DNA from: Paragonimus skrjabini miyazakii
Lineage: Eukaryota > Platyhelminthes > Trematoda > Plagiorchiida > Troglotrematidae
Direction of reading: 5' to 3'
DNA length: 64,000 bases
Assembly (NCBI GenBank): GCA_014338405.1
Contig: JTDE01002330.1
Span: 24,568 to 88,567 of the forward strand
Shown here: positions 36,850 to 48,947 of the stretch, one piece after another
How positions within the stretch are numbered: the stretch's first letter is position 1
Layout: each line of letters begins with the position of its first letter
Program-made: the position numbers and the translations under genes
Notes under the pieces: model-generated
The model's database searches: none
What the model was told of the DNA's origin: nothing
The model's input: the letters and a program-made list of their open reading frames with translations, nothing else

Positions 36850-37885
36850 GCCCGATTGATCAGTTATTGCATTCCCCCGTCGGAAACAGAAGTAATCCTG
36901 AAATTCAAGTTAATGGAACGTAATAAGGCTCCTGGTCTAGACCTTTTCTCTTCTCAAAGATGGCGGGGAGAGGTCGCTAGCAAAACTGACAAAACTTCTC
37001 CAGACGGCCTGGGAAATTGAAGAGGTACCTCGTGATTAGTGGCTATCAACAGTCATTCGGGTTTTAAAAAAGAGGCCCATAGTCTGTGTGACATCCACAG
37101 TGGCATCAGTTTGGTGTTTGTTACTTCCAAGTTATTCACTGGCCTCATTTTAAGTCGGCTCATTAAACCCAGAGAAAGCCAGATACGCGAAGATCAGGCA
37201 GGATTACGATCTGGTCGGGGAGGGGGGGGTGTTGATCACACTTTTACCTTACGAGGGATCCTGGAACATCGGCATTGTTACAGACAGCTAACAGTCGTGG
37301 TCTGTTTGGATCTAAAGGCTGCTTTCGACTCAGTTGCTCATAACGTTTTCTGTAGCTGCCTACTCCACAAGGGAGTACCATAGAAATACGTGAATCTGTT
37401 GAGATCACTGTATGCTCACACTGCAAACAGGATGGGAGTTTATGGACAACCGTCTCGGTCGTTCATCACTTCTAGTGGTGTCAATCAGGGGTGTCCGATT
37501 TCTTCCTTTCCCGTTTAATTTCGTCATGGATGACATTCTGGAAGATGCGCTTTGAGAATCCAGTAAACTTCGTGTTAAGCTTCTTCCTACCATTTGATTG
37601 AACAATCTGGAGTACGCGGAAGACGATATCTTACCTGGCCCTTCTTCCAAAGACATGCTGACCATGCTGAACAAGTTGAGTGACCGAACTACTTTGTATG
37701 CATTGCGATTTGCACCTTCAACGTGCAGAGTGCTGCTTCAAGATCGGGGCATTTCAACCCCTACTTTCTTCATTACAGGTAATCCGCTTGAGACTGTGGA
37801 CAGTTTCACATATTTGGCTAGCATTATCTCGTCAGCCTGTAATATTGCTGATGAGATATCAACGAGGATTGCGAATGCATGAGTT
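36850..37885 (+). pseudogene. RTE reverse transcriptase, broken
   Basis: Recognisable blocks are NKAPGLD (36.93 kb), the IREDQAGLRSGRG region, CLDLKAAFDSVAHNVF (first catalytic Asp, 37.3 kb) and LEYAEDDILPG at 37.6 kb, where an extra Glu disturbs the Y-A-D-D box. The connection DSFTYLASIISSACNIADEISTRI follows. A run of eight G at about 37220 may reflect a slippage frameshift. Confidence 0.85.
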
Positions 37886-38535
37886 TCCTATGTCAAACTG
37901 CGTCCTTTCTGGCGTGGAAAAGTCCTCCGGTTGTTGCTGAAAGGAAGGGTATATAGTGCCTGTGTGCATAACCTGTTTACAAGGAAGATATCAACAGGCT
38001 TTCTGTGTTCGACCATCGTTGTCCCCGCCAGTTGGCCCATATTAAGTATACTGATGGCGAGAGAAATGTGGTCGTTCGTCGGTATGTATTCTGGAACGTT
38101 CGGGATGCGCGATCAATTGGTCAACTGATCACGGTGCACAGCTTAGGTTGTCATCTGGTCGTCTTACGTATCGAGCCTTATATACTGAGGCCACCAACAG
38201 TTGGGTGAAACCGCGTGGTGATTAATCAACAACGTGGTCACAACATATGAAGACCCGTACTGCTCTACTGAGCAAAGTGAGTAGGTGTCGCCTGCCTGGA
38301 TGGGGTCCTCGTGATCACTCAAACCGCTGGCTAGAGACGCTATCCGAGATGGCATTGTGTAGCAGTCAATTCATCCGCTTAGTCTTCTTTTAACGGTGTT
38401 CAACCTACTTAGTAGCGTTTTCTTCTAGGATATACCACGTCACTAGTGAGGTGAGCGGCGGACCGAGCCACAGTATCTTTTTGTCAGGCTCATAGCTGCT
38501 ATTATGTTGATGATGTTGATGATGGTAGCAAACTG

Positions 38536-41500
38536 CATAGTTTTATTGAGTTCATTTACAACGGTGATGGTTGGATACTGCATTTGTGCCTATGCATATG
38601 TACACGGCACAAGAGTAACTAGGGGATATTGCTGGTGGTAAGAATACATTAAGTAACCATAGCATCGCAATCATTGTCCATTTATGTCATCACTAACTCT
38701 TGTTGACAATAGCCATGAGAGATTGGCAACCATTTTCTTCAACTGCGTTGCACTGGTCAAAATAAAACAAGTATTATGATATTCAGCCGATTTTGAGTAC
38801 GCACATATCTGAAAAAGCACGGTAACAAATTTGTCAGAATTCTGCATCACTCAGTACACCATATTTAATCATTTGTAACGAGGACACTGTGCATCTGAAA
38901 TCATCATTTATCCATTGAATCCGTTGGGTCCGGTTGAACGCAGCTGGTATTGGTGCCATCTACGAAGCAAGGCTATCAAAATGAATACAGTTAAGGGGTG
39001 TAAAATTTGGACAATTAAAATGCCTAGAAATGTTGGGGGTGCACGCATACCACTGGCCGCATAATTCCTTCCCCATAACATTTCTGGCTGGGAGTCTGGT
39101 TGGTTCTTAGATCCGCTGTCAACCGATTGCACTCTATAGAACCGTTGGGGACTTGATATTTTGGGTCTGGTTAATTATCTGACAGTCTCACAATTTTATA
39201 GAGTCTTAGTGAACAACGTTAAGTTCGGTGAACATTCAGTTGGTAGACAAGGCACATGACCTATCCCTTGAAGGTTGTACGTTTGTGTTACTGGTGAAGT
39301 TGATTGCATTTCGAATATCTCTACAGTATCTCCATTGAACGGCCACATCTCCCGCAATGGTTAGACACTGCCGTTTATTTTGTATAATCGTAGATGATAG
39401 ACCAGCTCTGTGTATCAGTGCATTGCCTATCCAGCAGTACAACAGTTTTGGATTTTGGTATAAGAACTGATCATTTATGGCAGCTGTTCTTAACTGTCAG
39501 CTTAAGTGCTTATGTGCAAAGTTTGAAGTTATCTGCCGCTGTATTTCAGACACTGGCAAGCTTGAATCTGACAGGTAGTTCTCGCTCATTGTGAAAATGA
39601 ACTGGACTTATTTTTCTAGTATACGTTGAACTGATTAACCGGCCACCGGCCAGCTTTCGTAAGTTGTTGTTGTCAACTGTAGATCTGATTGTTCGAGTCT
39701 TACATTGACCATTTGCCGATAAGTGAAAATCAATCGTTGTTGTGACGCTGAGTTCTCGAGAATTACTGGGTTTTACGAATAACGCATACTACCTGACACT
39801 AAATGATTAAATCCCGTCGTGGCTTCGTAGCTCAGTAGATAGAGCGTTTGCCGCGTTTGGGATTGCTGTTTCTGTCGCTGGGTCGAATCCAGCCGAAGTC
39901 CAGAGTTTACGCAATTGGATCACTTCAGAATTATTAAATCTTCTAAACTACTTACCAGTAACTATGTTTACTAACTAAGTTCCTTCCTCTCACTTTTATT
40001 TCTCTTCCTGTGTACCAATTAGACTTTTCTTTCTGGTTATGTAGGAGTTAGGTATCAATGAGACATTGTACGTATTGCTATACGTAATGAGGATAATTGT
40101 TCCCTATGCAATATTTCGTTTGTCACGATCTCTTCTCAGTTCTCATGTTCTACATTGTCCACAAAACAACTATACATTGTATGATTGAAGCGGTTAAATG
40201 AAAATTAGGATTAATTGTAGATAGCTCACCTGCTCGATTATCTTAACCCTCCATCCCTCCTTTTCAGTACATTGTGCGTGAACGTAAAATGATAAAGTTT
40301 GTGGTCAGGTTTTGTGGAATATTTTTGGAATCGTCTGTCCGGGTTACCATCCCTATGACAAACTGGTGTAATACTTGTACAGGCCGGATTCATCGTAGAT
40401 ATCTTTTTGAGATAAAGTGGGGTAGCCTGAACAGCTAGTAGGTAAATATGCAGCCAGAAATTATAGAGCAGACAGAATTCCACTCATGCCACAACAAAAG
40501 ATATAACGCTGGAGAATAGAGTGGTGTCATAATCGTCGTTGATATCAATATTTCAGTCATTGAAAATGACACAGAAGTAGCGCAGAAATATAAAAATTGG
40601 AACGAATCACGATTTGTGCGAAATGACAAGTTTACTGAATAAAAGTGTCTTTATGTGTCCACCCAAGCCCTCACCACCAGAGTGCCTAAATCTTGATATG
40701 TGCGTCCGCCAAATCAACTTTACATGAAATTCACTGCTTCATTTTGAGAGCTGCAATCACTTCATAAGTAACTAAGCATAGCAGCGGTACCTTCCGCCAA
40801 GTTGTTTAGCATGATTTCTCATGTTTTCAATCAGAAACTGTGCGAGTTAAAAACAAAAACTTGGAATAATAACACGAGGTGCAGTGGTTAACCAACCGGT
40901 AGCGATTATCATGTCAGTAAATCAAGTCATCATTATCAATCTTGTGCATCGTGACAGTCGACTTGCACACGGAAAGAAGCGAGTGACGAGACAGAACAGT
41001 TGTTGGTATCTTTTGCACGCGATTGAACCATAATGGGTTACTCATACTTAACAGCTGGGAATCATGTGTAAGAGATACTTATTCATTACTTTGACAAGTA
41101 GACGAGTTCATTGAGAACTTCCTGCAAAACACTAAAATTTCACGTCATCCAATTAATTGAAGTATACACGAATATTACTCTGCTATTTAATGGCAGTAGT
41201 TGCATCGAAAAATGCGCAGTTGTTGTGTTAACCGATAAACGTTTCATACAGTTTTTACGTACACAGTTGCTGGATGCTCGTTTCATAATCATAATTGTTA
41301 CTTACTCAGCGTTCGATACCATTACACGTCCGAGTATAGGTTAGGTTTGGCAAGGAGTTAAACTGTTTTATTAGTCGCTGGTGTGAGATACGAACAGCAG
41401 CAAATCACAGGAAGCAACTATAAACAATGACCACTTATTTGTGTTTGTGATGTCAGCCTAGCAGCACGTGCACATACGTAGAAGTGATGGATACTCATAA

Positions 41501-42100
41501 TGTAGGAATTAGATTGTTAAGGGAAGAAAATATTATGTACTTATTAATGCCAACTTTATTGAGAACGATAAGTTGAACAAATTTGAAACCACTACAAGGA
41601 ATGACGAGTTTTGACTTCCTAACTTAAATATTTAATCAAACTAGTGGACACGTGTTTGAGAAGGTAAGCGCAGTAACTCGGGAACTGTCCATAAACTAAC
41701 CGCATGTTTAGGAATTTCCAGTAGAGCTCAATATCAAAATCGAACCATCAAAAATTGACATGGGCAACTTAGCCAGCCCGGTTTGATAAATACTGAAGTA
41801 TAATTCAATGCAGGTGCATAGATCACCCTGGCTATTGCCGCCTATTATTCTCACATTCTTCTAAACGTGACTAGAAATTAGATGAGCTGAGAACAGTGAT
41901 CGGATACTTACTCAGTAGCGGGATGAAACACATGAAACCTACATGCGGAATATAAGACACCAAATTTGAGTGTCATTCCATTATTCAGGACATGAATACA
42001 TCAACATGGAGGGTGATATTAGAGTTTGACATAAAGCCGTGATAAGTTACTGAAACGAGATTATATTTCGCTTGGGTATAGAAAATTGATTGGTTGGTCA
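38536..42100. other. Stretch without a protein-coding gene
   Basis: Apart from the tRNA-like segment at 39821-39900 I find only short frames. The plus frame 41111-41344 and the minus frames 40238-40629 lack splice sites on both sides. Confidence 0.5.
39821..39900 (+). pseudogene. tRNA-like pseudogene (or SINE head)
   Basis: The 80-nt segment has a 7-bp acceptor stem (GGCTTCG with CGAAGTC, one G-U pair), a perfect D stem (GCTC/GAGC) and a perfect T arm (GCTGG GTCGAAT CCAGC). The expected anticodon stem (TTTGC against GGGAT) does not pair and the loop lacks U33. An extra 13 bases sit before the T arm. It therefore looks like a decayed tRNA gene or the head of a tRNA-derived SINE, and no anticodon is assigned. 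A and B box sequences are intact. Confidence 0.7.
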
Positions 42101-42103
42101 ATG

Positions 42104-42232
42104 AATAGTCATTTAGCCAAGGAAGGAGAATGGCCAGTTTATTAAGTATCTAATCAACCGTTAGATCTACAACTTGACAAGAAAATCACAAATCAATGAA
42201 AAAACAAAGTTTACCTCTATTCGACTCATCTT
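42104..42232 (-). repeat. Pseudo-LTR copy, downstream
   Basis: Direct repeat of 43036-43160 in the same orientation, with about one difference in every five to six bases. It lies beyond the coding end of the Penelope-like element. Confidence 0.7.
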
Positions 42233-42423
42233 ATTTTGAATAAGGCGATGAGACGACGTAGATCATGTGATATTCTCCAGAGTAACAGTTCGCACATTCC
42301 GATCACACATGGACATATAACCAATTTTACACATTAAGATAAAGTTCCATAGGGCGGAAATAATGACTTAAGAGGTTGGGCAAACAGACACGGAAATTAA
42401 GTTCAGACGAATTCCGAGGCTCA

Positions 42424-42735
42424 CTACCAGGGCAGCCGCAACGTCAACACAAACTGTTCCTAAACGCACATGGGGGGATTATGATGTCTGATAGCCAAAG
42501 CCTCAACCAACTAGAGAATCCATTTCCGGTGACTTCCGAAAATCACAGAGAATGCGTAACAAACCATGACTCTGTGTCCTGTTTGGATTATGTGTTTCGC
42601 TATTGAGGATGCTGGGTGCCGTCCGTCCGTCCGTATCCACGCACCTGGCGTTTCTAGTTGTGATGCCAGCCATTTGGGAACATGCTCCTTAATTCGAGAA
42701 ACTAACTGTTGGTTTGTCCTCCCTATTTTGCTCAT
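42424..42735 (-). pseudogene. GIY-YIG endonuclease end of a Penelope-like element
   Basis: The frame reads GRTNQQLVSRIKEHVPKWLA, then SSIAKHIIQTGHRV and FSVIFGSHRKWIL, which are characteristic of Penelope GIY-YIG domains. After a stop and a frameshift the C terminus continues as VEALAIRHHNPPMCV, a stop, and EQFVLTLRLPW followed by the natural stop near 42424. At least two disabling changes are seen. The N-terminal GIY motif itself is not recoverable. Confidence 0.85.
42629..42644 (+). repeat. Short (CCGT)n tract in the Penelope-like remnant
   Basis: Three to four CCGT units (GTCCGTCCGTCCGT) lie inside the GIY-YIG coding remnant and add a short foreign run to the encoded protein. This suggests local slippage after the element died. 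Confidence 0.6.
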
Positions 42736-43035
42736 ACTGCAACTACATGGATATTTTTATACGCGATGGGATGTGATATCCATAGACTGTTTGTTCGCAG
42801 TCAAGGGGATTGGTAAAGTCTTAGTTTGCTGTATTATACATACTTTTACAGTGTTATAAGATCTGGATACAGCAGCTGTTTGACGTCTTTTGGTCATTGT
42901 TGACCAGCCGTCTCCTAGAACCGGGAGTTTTAACTATACCATCTTTTTTGGTACCGTTGTTTCTTGTATCCCTGAGGGAGTGACACCGCTATATTTCTTG
43001 ATGGATTGCAAGAGATACCCGTTGACCAGCATTTA

Positions 43036-43160
43036 GTCATTCAGCCAAGGAAGGAGAAAGGCCGGTTTGATGAGTATCTAGTCACACATTGTATTCATAG
43101 CTTGAAAAGTAAAACAAAAATCAACTGAAAAACACAGTTCGTCTCTATTTGACTCATCTC
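43036..43160 (-). repeat. Pseudo-LTR copy, upstream
   Basis: Direct repeat partner of 42104-42232, upstream of the truncated Penelope-like coding end. Confidence 0.7.
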
Positions 43161-43288
43161 AGTTTATTAAGGTATCTCGGTATTCTTCTATTCAACTGTC
43201 GGATATCATGATAACTCTATAAAGTGACTGATGAATCATATTCCTGTTACATACGTCTGGTTCTTAATACAAGTACCGACCATAACGC

Positions 43289-43474
43289 ATGAAACACCGG
43301 TCGCTCCCTCCGGAACTAAACGCTTACATCGATTATCGTTCAGCGAGTTTCCAATCATTCGTCCTCTCATTACATCGACTTCATGAATGTCTTGCGATTG
43401 TCACAAATCCTGATAACTTGCAAGTCACTTTCGATCAAACTACTGAACAGATCAGTCAATTGATTATATTGCTG
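43289..43474 (+). CDS. Candidate first coding exon
   Basis: From an ATG at 43289 the frame runs 62 codons to a possible donor CTG|gtgggt and continues to a stop at 43561. A stop lies just upstream in frame, so the ATG would be the start. The residues (SLPPELNAYIDYRSASFQSF, then LHRLHECLAIV and a glutamine-rich helix) look like a soluble helical protein. No second exon was identified with confidence. Confidence 0.4.
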
Positions 43475-43742
43475 GTGGGTGTTTGTAATTGTGCCGATAA
43501 GACAGCGGGTACAGAAAGGCTTATTTTCTTATGTATCGCATTGCTTTTGGCCTTGAATTAGACCATTTAAATCAACATCACTGTTTGAATAAGTTTGATT
43601 ATTTTCCCAGATGTTTGAAGCACACATCGCTTATGGGTATGTAGTTGTTTGTTTTACTTATCACCATGGTTAAATAAGCTTCTAGTCACTAAAGTGTTTT
43701 AGTTTTTTTATACCAAATAGTGAGGGACTACACCGAATACAT

Positions 43743-44066
43743 TCACGAGGCCTGAATATGCTTTCTCTTATGTAAAACAGCATGAACTAAGTGCTCCGCT
43801 CCTAACGAAAGATTCGATACGCCGTCATACTTCATTACTTTCTCATAGTTCAGGTAACCGTTTGCTTTACTGAACATTTTTACAGTATCCAGATGGTATG
43901 CATACGCTGGCTGATCACACTGGATGTCCACGGATTTTTCAGCTAACAGCATTTGGTACATGATCTGAGGAAAATTCAGTAATGGTATACCTGAAATCAC
44001 TCTGGAAACAGTTCGATAACGGTTCCACTCACTGCTGCTGAGTTGGCACATTGTCAAGAATAGCAT
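43743..44066 (-). CDS. Candidate coding segment, 107 codons
   Basis: An ATG-initiated frame of 107 codons ends with a stop. Its composition is protein-like: IPLLNFPQIMYQMLLAEKSV, then YAYHLDTVKMFSKANGYLNY and GAEHLVHAVLHKRK. It could be a terminal exon, since an AG (TGTAATTAG) lies just before the ATG in phase 0, or a small intron-less gene or retrocopy. An internal pair CAG|gtatac...TTTTCCTCAG would remove only 26 bases, so I do not call an intron. Unidentified. Confidence 0.45.
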   Translation of the reverse strand: MLFLTMCQLSSSEWNRYRTVSRVISGIPLLNFPQIMYQMLLAEKSVDIQCDQPAYAYHLDTVKMFSKANGYLNYEKVMKYDGVSNLSLGAEHLVHAVLHKRKHIQAS

Positions 44067-44099
44067 AATACTCTAATTACAGCACTTGTTGTAGCTAGT

Positions 44100-45370
44100 T
44101 TGCGTACAACAGCGCACGATTCAATGTCTCATCTGCAGTCAATAGCATTAAGCAGCATGAATGAGTCTTTCTACAGGAAGATGTATGACTCCAATTCACT
44201 GCAGTCTAATTGTTTTCGGTTTTTCCGGGATTACTGCACGTCTACCAGAGCGGTCGCCAACGTTGTCGGCGTTGGTGCGCTTTAAGGCAAACAAAGTAGT
44301 TATTAGCTGTCACTGCCACAAAGTCAGTAACATTGGGGCAATATTATTAACCGTCCGTCGAAATCAGTGTATCAAAATTTCCCAGAAATATATCGAAATG
44401 TGCCATCATCTGGATTTTCACGAAGCTTGCAAATTCCTGCCTCAAAATTCCGTCATAAATCTCAGCGTTTCGGAATGCATTGAGAGATTCTTCAAACTCT
44501 TTGGATGAGCATGACCGGGAACTCTGAAATGTTTCTATTTAAATGTTGTGAACAGATCAACCGTCTAATCTGCATTATGCGGTAGATGAAGTGAGTTTTC
44601 TTGTTTGATGCTTTAAGCTACAGGTCTGCTGTTGTGGTGCTGGAAATACCAGTACGGACTAAATTAGTCTCATCGGCCTTCCACAGGCTTTTATCACATG
44701 ATGTCTCTATATACCCACATATTCAATAGGCTGATCACCAGGCACTAAAGCAGTTTGAATCGAAAATTACTTTGAGTACCGGTTTAATGTCATAATTATC
44801 AGTGGTATCTGACATGCCTAATGATACCCTTCCGCAAGGCCATGACTAAATGAGATTTCCAGCACCTGATTACCAGTCAAATGTGGCTAAGTTCAACGTA
44901 TTTTTCACATCGCTCGATGCAACCTACCCTGAAAAGTTCAATGACTCTCAATGACTCTCAGTTGCAGTCATCTATTAATGCATGGACGCCCATGTCTTGT
45001 TATGTCCTCATCACTGTGGATCCACATCACTTCAGAGATGAATATCGAAAAACGTAAATTGTTTAGAGATGTATAATTTTTCCGATGGGTACAATGGTAC
45101 CCAAAATTGAATCCATGCTTGCATGCAAAATAGGTGGCATCAAAAGTGGATTCCAACACATTCAACACACCCAACAAATTCAGATACCCAATAACTGGCT
45201 ACAAAGCATCCAACGGATTCTGTCTCATTGAATCGGAATACTGTTCTTATTGACCCTCTCAGTCGACTTTATTTGAAATGGATCCAGTAATATTAATGCC
45301 ATCATCCCCGTTCTTTACTTAACATTTATAATCCAAGCTATAGATTATTAACAAGATTCTAATTCTTCCC
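44100..45370. other. Stretch without a supported gene
   Basis: A plus frame at 44161-44508 is 115 codons long but has no splice context and a composition close to chance. The tandem duplicate TTCAATGACTCTCAATGACTCTCA near 44940 is a minor local repeat. Confidence 0.4.
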
Positions 45371-45372
45371 AA

Positions 45373-45581
45373 CAGAAATTTTGTTGAAGTTGTTGTTACG
45401 GTTCGTTCTAATCTTTTCCGTCTGTCAATCCTGCATGAATCCTAATACCGAAACTGATTACTTCAAACAACCGTCTAGCCGTTCATTGTTTTCTGATCGT
45501 TTTCACGATACACCAACCAAAATCAGACGGAAGATCACATTCGCTTCAGATGACAGTCACGACAGGTTTCAGTATAACTGA
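45373..45581 (+). CDS. Candidate terminal exon with a hydrophobic segment
   Basis: A good acceptor (AATTCTTCCCAACAG) is followed by about 70 codons to a stop. The segment starts with a hydrophobic run (LLKLLLRFVLIFSVC) and continues with a polar, Ser- and Arg-rich tail (SSRSLFSDRFHDTPTKIRRK). This could be a membrane anchor with a short tail. There is no ATG, so it would need an upstream exon. The candidate at 43289-43474 is on the same strand but no link is shown. Confidence 0.35.
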
Positions 45582-45889
45582 AGTTGGTCAATCTAACGGT
45601 TCAGACGGATAAGGTGATCTTGTGCAATTTCTTTCCGTCATAAACATCAGGAACTGCAACACATCAATAGTTCTTACTGATGCTTAACTGCTCCACAACC
45701 AGGAAGAAAAAGGCAGAAGCCTGATACCGAACAGGAAATAAACGGAGAGAGAACCTAACTGGTAAAGGCGGCGACGTCTGTATTCAATCATTTAGCATCA
45801 AGGTGTTTAAATCTTGCAAACAAATAACTTAGCTGCACATGAACCTAAAGCGTCATGAGCTTTTTCGCGATTATCGCTACCCCGCATCA

Positions 45890-46020
45890 GTATCAATAAA
45901 TTATTTATTATTAGATTTAGCATTACCATAGCGATATTATGTAATGATATCAACTTATTGCTTCTTTCATGAATTATTAATTATCAATTACGATCATATT
46001 ACTATTACTATATTATAGAG
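45890..46020. repeat. AT-rich tract
   Basis: About 130 bases of very AT-rich sequence with many TTATTA/TAATTA runs. There is no defined unit. Confidence 0.5.
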
Positions 46021-46379
46021 AGTATGTTATACATGGTGTTGATCTGGTTGAATACACTTTAACCAGCAGCCAATCCCAAGCTAGGAATTTCTTTCAAAAT
46101 ATGCAGCACAGGCGGATTCAGAATAAGATGCCTAATAGCTCAACAGCCTCCAAGAACGGTATTTACTAAATATTCGAAATGATCTTCCGGTTTCCGTAAT
46201 CGGAAACTGACTTACCTCAATCTCTTACATAAGTATAGTCAACATCCTTTCACTAACAATTCTGAACCTTTTGTCTTCTGCCCAGAATGTTTGGTATGAT
46301 TGAGATCGATCAGTTTATCATACTGGACATTTAATTTGCTCAACAAGTTTGAAATAATTATGATTATGATCTTCGTAGT

Positions 46380-47180
46380 GATCGTTTGTGTACAGGAAAA
46401 TTCTTCATAGCACTAAAAAAATAAGCGCCTATAGCCGGTCAAAGTACATGGGTGAATGTTGTATACATGGACTTCGATGAGACGTTTACTCAGGTAAACC
46501 ATTCACTGCTACTCATTAAGTCCTATTACACAGACTTCTACGACACTGTGCTCGGTTAATTTCACTTCTAATGCCCCAACCGGTTTTACTGCAGTACAAG
46601 CAAGCCTCACTTTCCTGACAGTCTCATTAATAACAGCGTTGTTTGCCGATGCTTAATTCCTGGATTCATCATTTTTCTTTCGTGCATGAACGACATAACT
46701 CATTCAGTCATTTCCACTGGACAGTTTCACTGCACAAAATACCAGGATATATTATCCTAACAAAAATCGCGAGGACCATACACTTATACACGTTGATTCA
46801 GACATTCTGTTTTCTTGAGTTGGACTGACTGTGTCGATCTCAACAAGGAAAAGTACAGAGCACGGTATATTTGCGATGCTTCTAACATCGAATACTAAAT
46901 TGGCGGCACTATATTGCAGTCTCTGCTTGCATCTGTGAGTGAAATAGTTACCCTCTTTTTGATTGCCCTCTGCATCTCTCCGAACTCAGAAGCTCCTATC
47001 AGGAAGGCATACAGGGCGATAAACTTTATCCATCGAAATTTTGGAAAGTTCCACTCGTTTGGGCCACAATTTAGACCAATTCATGCTGGTATTACGAAAG
47101 CTACAAACCTTGGAAATTACACCAATGGCATTACGGTATAAAACCCTTTATTGGAGAAATGAGTATCTTTATGAGATTGT
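46380..47180 (+). mobile_element. Very old CR1-like LINE fragment
   Basis: At 46452 the frame VNVVYMDFDETFTQVNHSLL matches the catalytic block of CR1/Jockey-type reverse transcriptases (D kept, KAF replaced by ETF). A weak FLSCMNDIT (compare FLLYINDI) follows at about 46680, and AYRAINFIHRNFGK at about 47010 matches the downstream connection. Stops and shifts separate them. Much more decayed than the copy at 28.3 kb. Confidence 0.6.
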
Positions 47181-47199
47181 TCAGTATTGGGATACCAAG

Positions 47200-48940
47200 A
47201 TCATCCACAGGATGTAGACTTATCACTTCAGAGGAAAATATAATGAGCCTGATTTTCATGTAAACATTGTTATTGATATCAAGTCACAAAGCCGGTATGG
47301 TGGTTTGGTGCTCACTTTCCTGTTCCTCAGCTCCAATGGCAACTCATGTAAACCATACCTACCATCTCCACCAACAATGTGTCAAGCCATTGGGTATGCC
47401 AAATCTTTGGTCTAATTACCCGTTATTGAACGGCAATTGTGATCTGCTACGAAGTGCAAACTCTTTCAGATTGCAAGTCATCTTCGTCCAACTCATATTA
47501 TGAATCGCTCTTCTCGGATTAACTCAGTAGTTTCGGAACAGCAAACAGCCCAGTTGTAAAAGGATTGCACTAGAAAATGGCAAATGAAACGGGAAATATA
47601 TAAATTGTATACAAAGTATAATCATCTGTTGTTTTACCATGATTTATATCCAGGGCAATTTGTCGAATTCAAGTTGTAATATTCACGTCGGTATTCAAAG
47701 ATATCGAGTTGAAAATATCAATTAGGTTAGAAATGTTGTGCTTGTCAGCTTCAGACAGTGATGCGTTGGTTTTCGAAAGAAACTCATACTATCACATTTA
47801 AACGCCATCATAATCAACACAGGCTCTTCTGAACAGTATTGAAACCAATCGATGTTAGATCAATTGTTTGGTGTTTCGAAAATAAGTGGTTTGAACAGAA
47901 AACGTTCATCTGAGAAGCACCGCTTGACAATTGTTGAGTTCGCAGCAATTCTGAGTTATACGTTTAGGTTTGTTTCAATACCTTTCGCTGCATGTTGTAC
48001 AGTAATTGAGCTGCGGCATTTCTAATATATTCATAAAACTAGCTTATCGCAACAATCCACAGTTGATGGATGACATCTTCGCGTGCGTATACAGAGTAAC
48101 GACCTGTTTTTGCTGTAGTTCTAGTTTTAGATGTGGTACACCTTTTTCCGAACACCAAGAATTCGACCTTGTGAGCAAAAGCAACAGGTATATTTATGGA
48201 AAATAAAGAGAAACGGGTGGTGATGCTTGCGATCTGTGACTGGTGATAGACTACTACCGGCATATTTTTGCCGCTCATTAACGTGTTAATGTTCAACCGG
48301 CCTTTTCCGACATTTAGTAGAATAGTTCTAATAGAGTCGGTTGAAGAGAGCTGAGCGATGCGCAGATTTCTGTAGACTGGACACACCAATTACGGCATAT
48401 TAGGCGGATTCGGATAACATGAAGAAATGACTGTGAATTTTGGCAGGTAAGTTTATCAGCCAAGACTGTTAATTGTTGGTATGAATACTGGTTGAACGCA
48501 AACACGAAGGCTTTCATTCTGTAAGTTAATCTGTAAGTTGATTGTGTTTCAATGGTATCATGTTTCGACGTGATTCCTGTTGCAGTTTTTACTCACCCCT
48601 GTGGAGACATTCACAATGAACTGCATATACACTGAAGTGCATGGAATCGAAGAAATTACAAAACGTTGTTTTATCTTGATTGTGTCGGAATGTTTTTATA
48701 TGACGACCAGTTAGTTCGTTGTATTGTACCGGTTATATATGCAGTCACACAATTTGATTTAATTTTAGCACATTTCACTGGTGACAAACGCCGTTTGCCG
48801 AGAATTTTATCCAGCTGCCACTCGAAGGAAATTACAATCGTGGAATCACTGTACAATCATGATAAGGCGTGGTAAACGTTGTTTCATATGTCGCTTCCTC
48901 TGTAGCAGAAATCACTTATGATGCTGCAGGTACTGACACT
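47200..48940. other. Stretch without a confirmed gene
   Basis: A 116-codon minus frame at 48039-48389 is protein-like in part (NVGKGRLNINTLMSGKNMPV) but I could not find a convincing donor. Opposing frames overlap it. Confidence 0.35.
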
Positions 48941-48947
48941 TTCACAG

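Larger units (their letters stand above)
34690..38535 (+). mobile_element. RTE-type LINE, nearly complete but inactive
   Basis: The element has a non-coding 5' region with short related blocks (GGTGGGGTTCCCCAAG and GAGTGGGGTCCCTCAAG). It then has an apurinic-type endonuclease (about 35.48-36.34 kb), a reverse transcriptase (about 36.85-37.7 kb), a C-terminal region to about 38.4 kb, and a GATGATGTTGATGATGG tail (about 38506-38526). A simple-repeat tail is a hallmark of RTE elements. There is no single long frame: at least six stops or frameshifts break it. The endonuclease resembles the craniofacial development protein 2-like type common in fluke LINEs. Confidence 0.88.
42104..43160 (-). mobile_element. 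Penelope-like element, 5' truncated, between direct repeats
   Basis: A remnant of a Penelope-like retroelement on the minus strand carries the C-terminal GIY-YIG endonuclease region. It is flanked by two direct repeats of about 130 bp, at 42104-42232 and 43036-43160 (shared blocks AGCCAAGGAAGGAGAA, GAGTATCTA/AAGTATCTA and CTCTATTCGACTCATCT). Such terminal direct repeats (pseudo-LTRs) are known for Penelope elements. The reverse transcriptase is absent. Confidence 0.8.
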
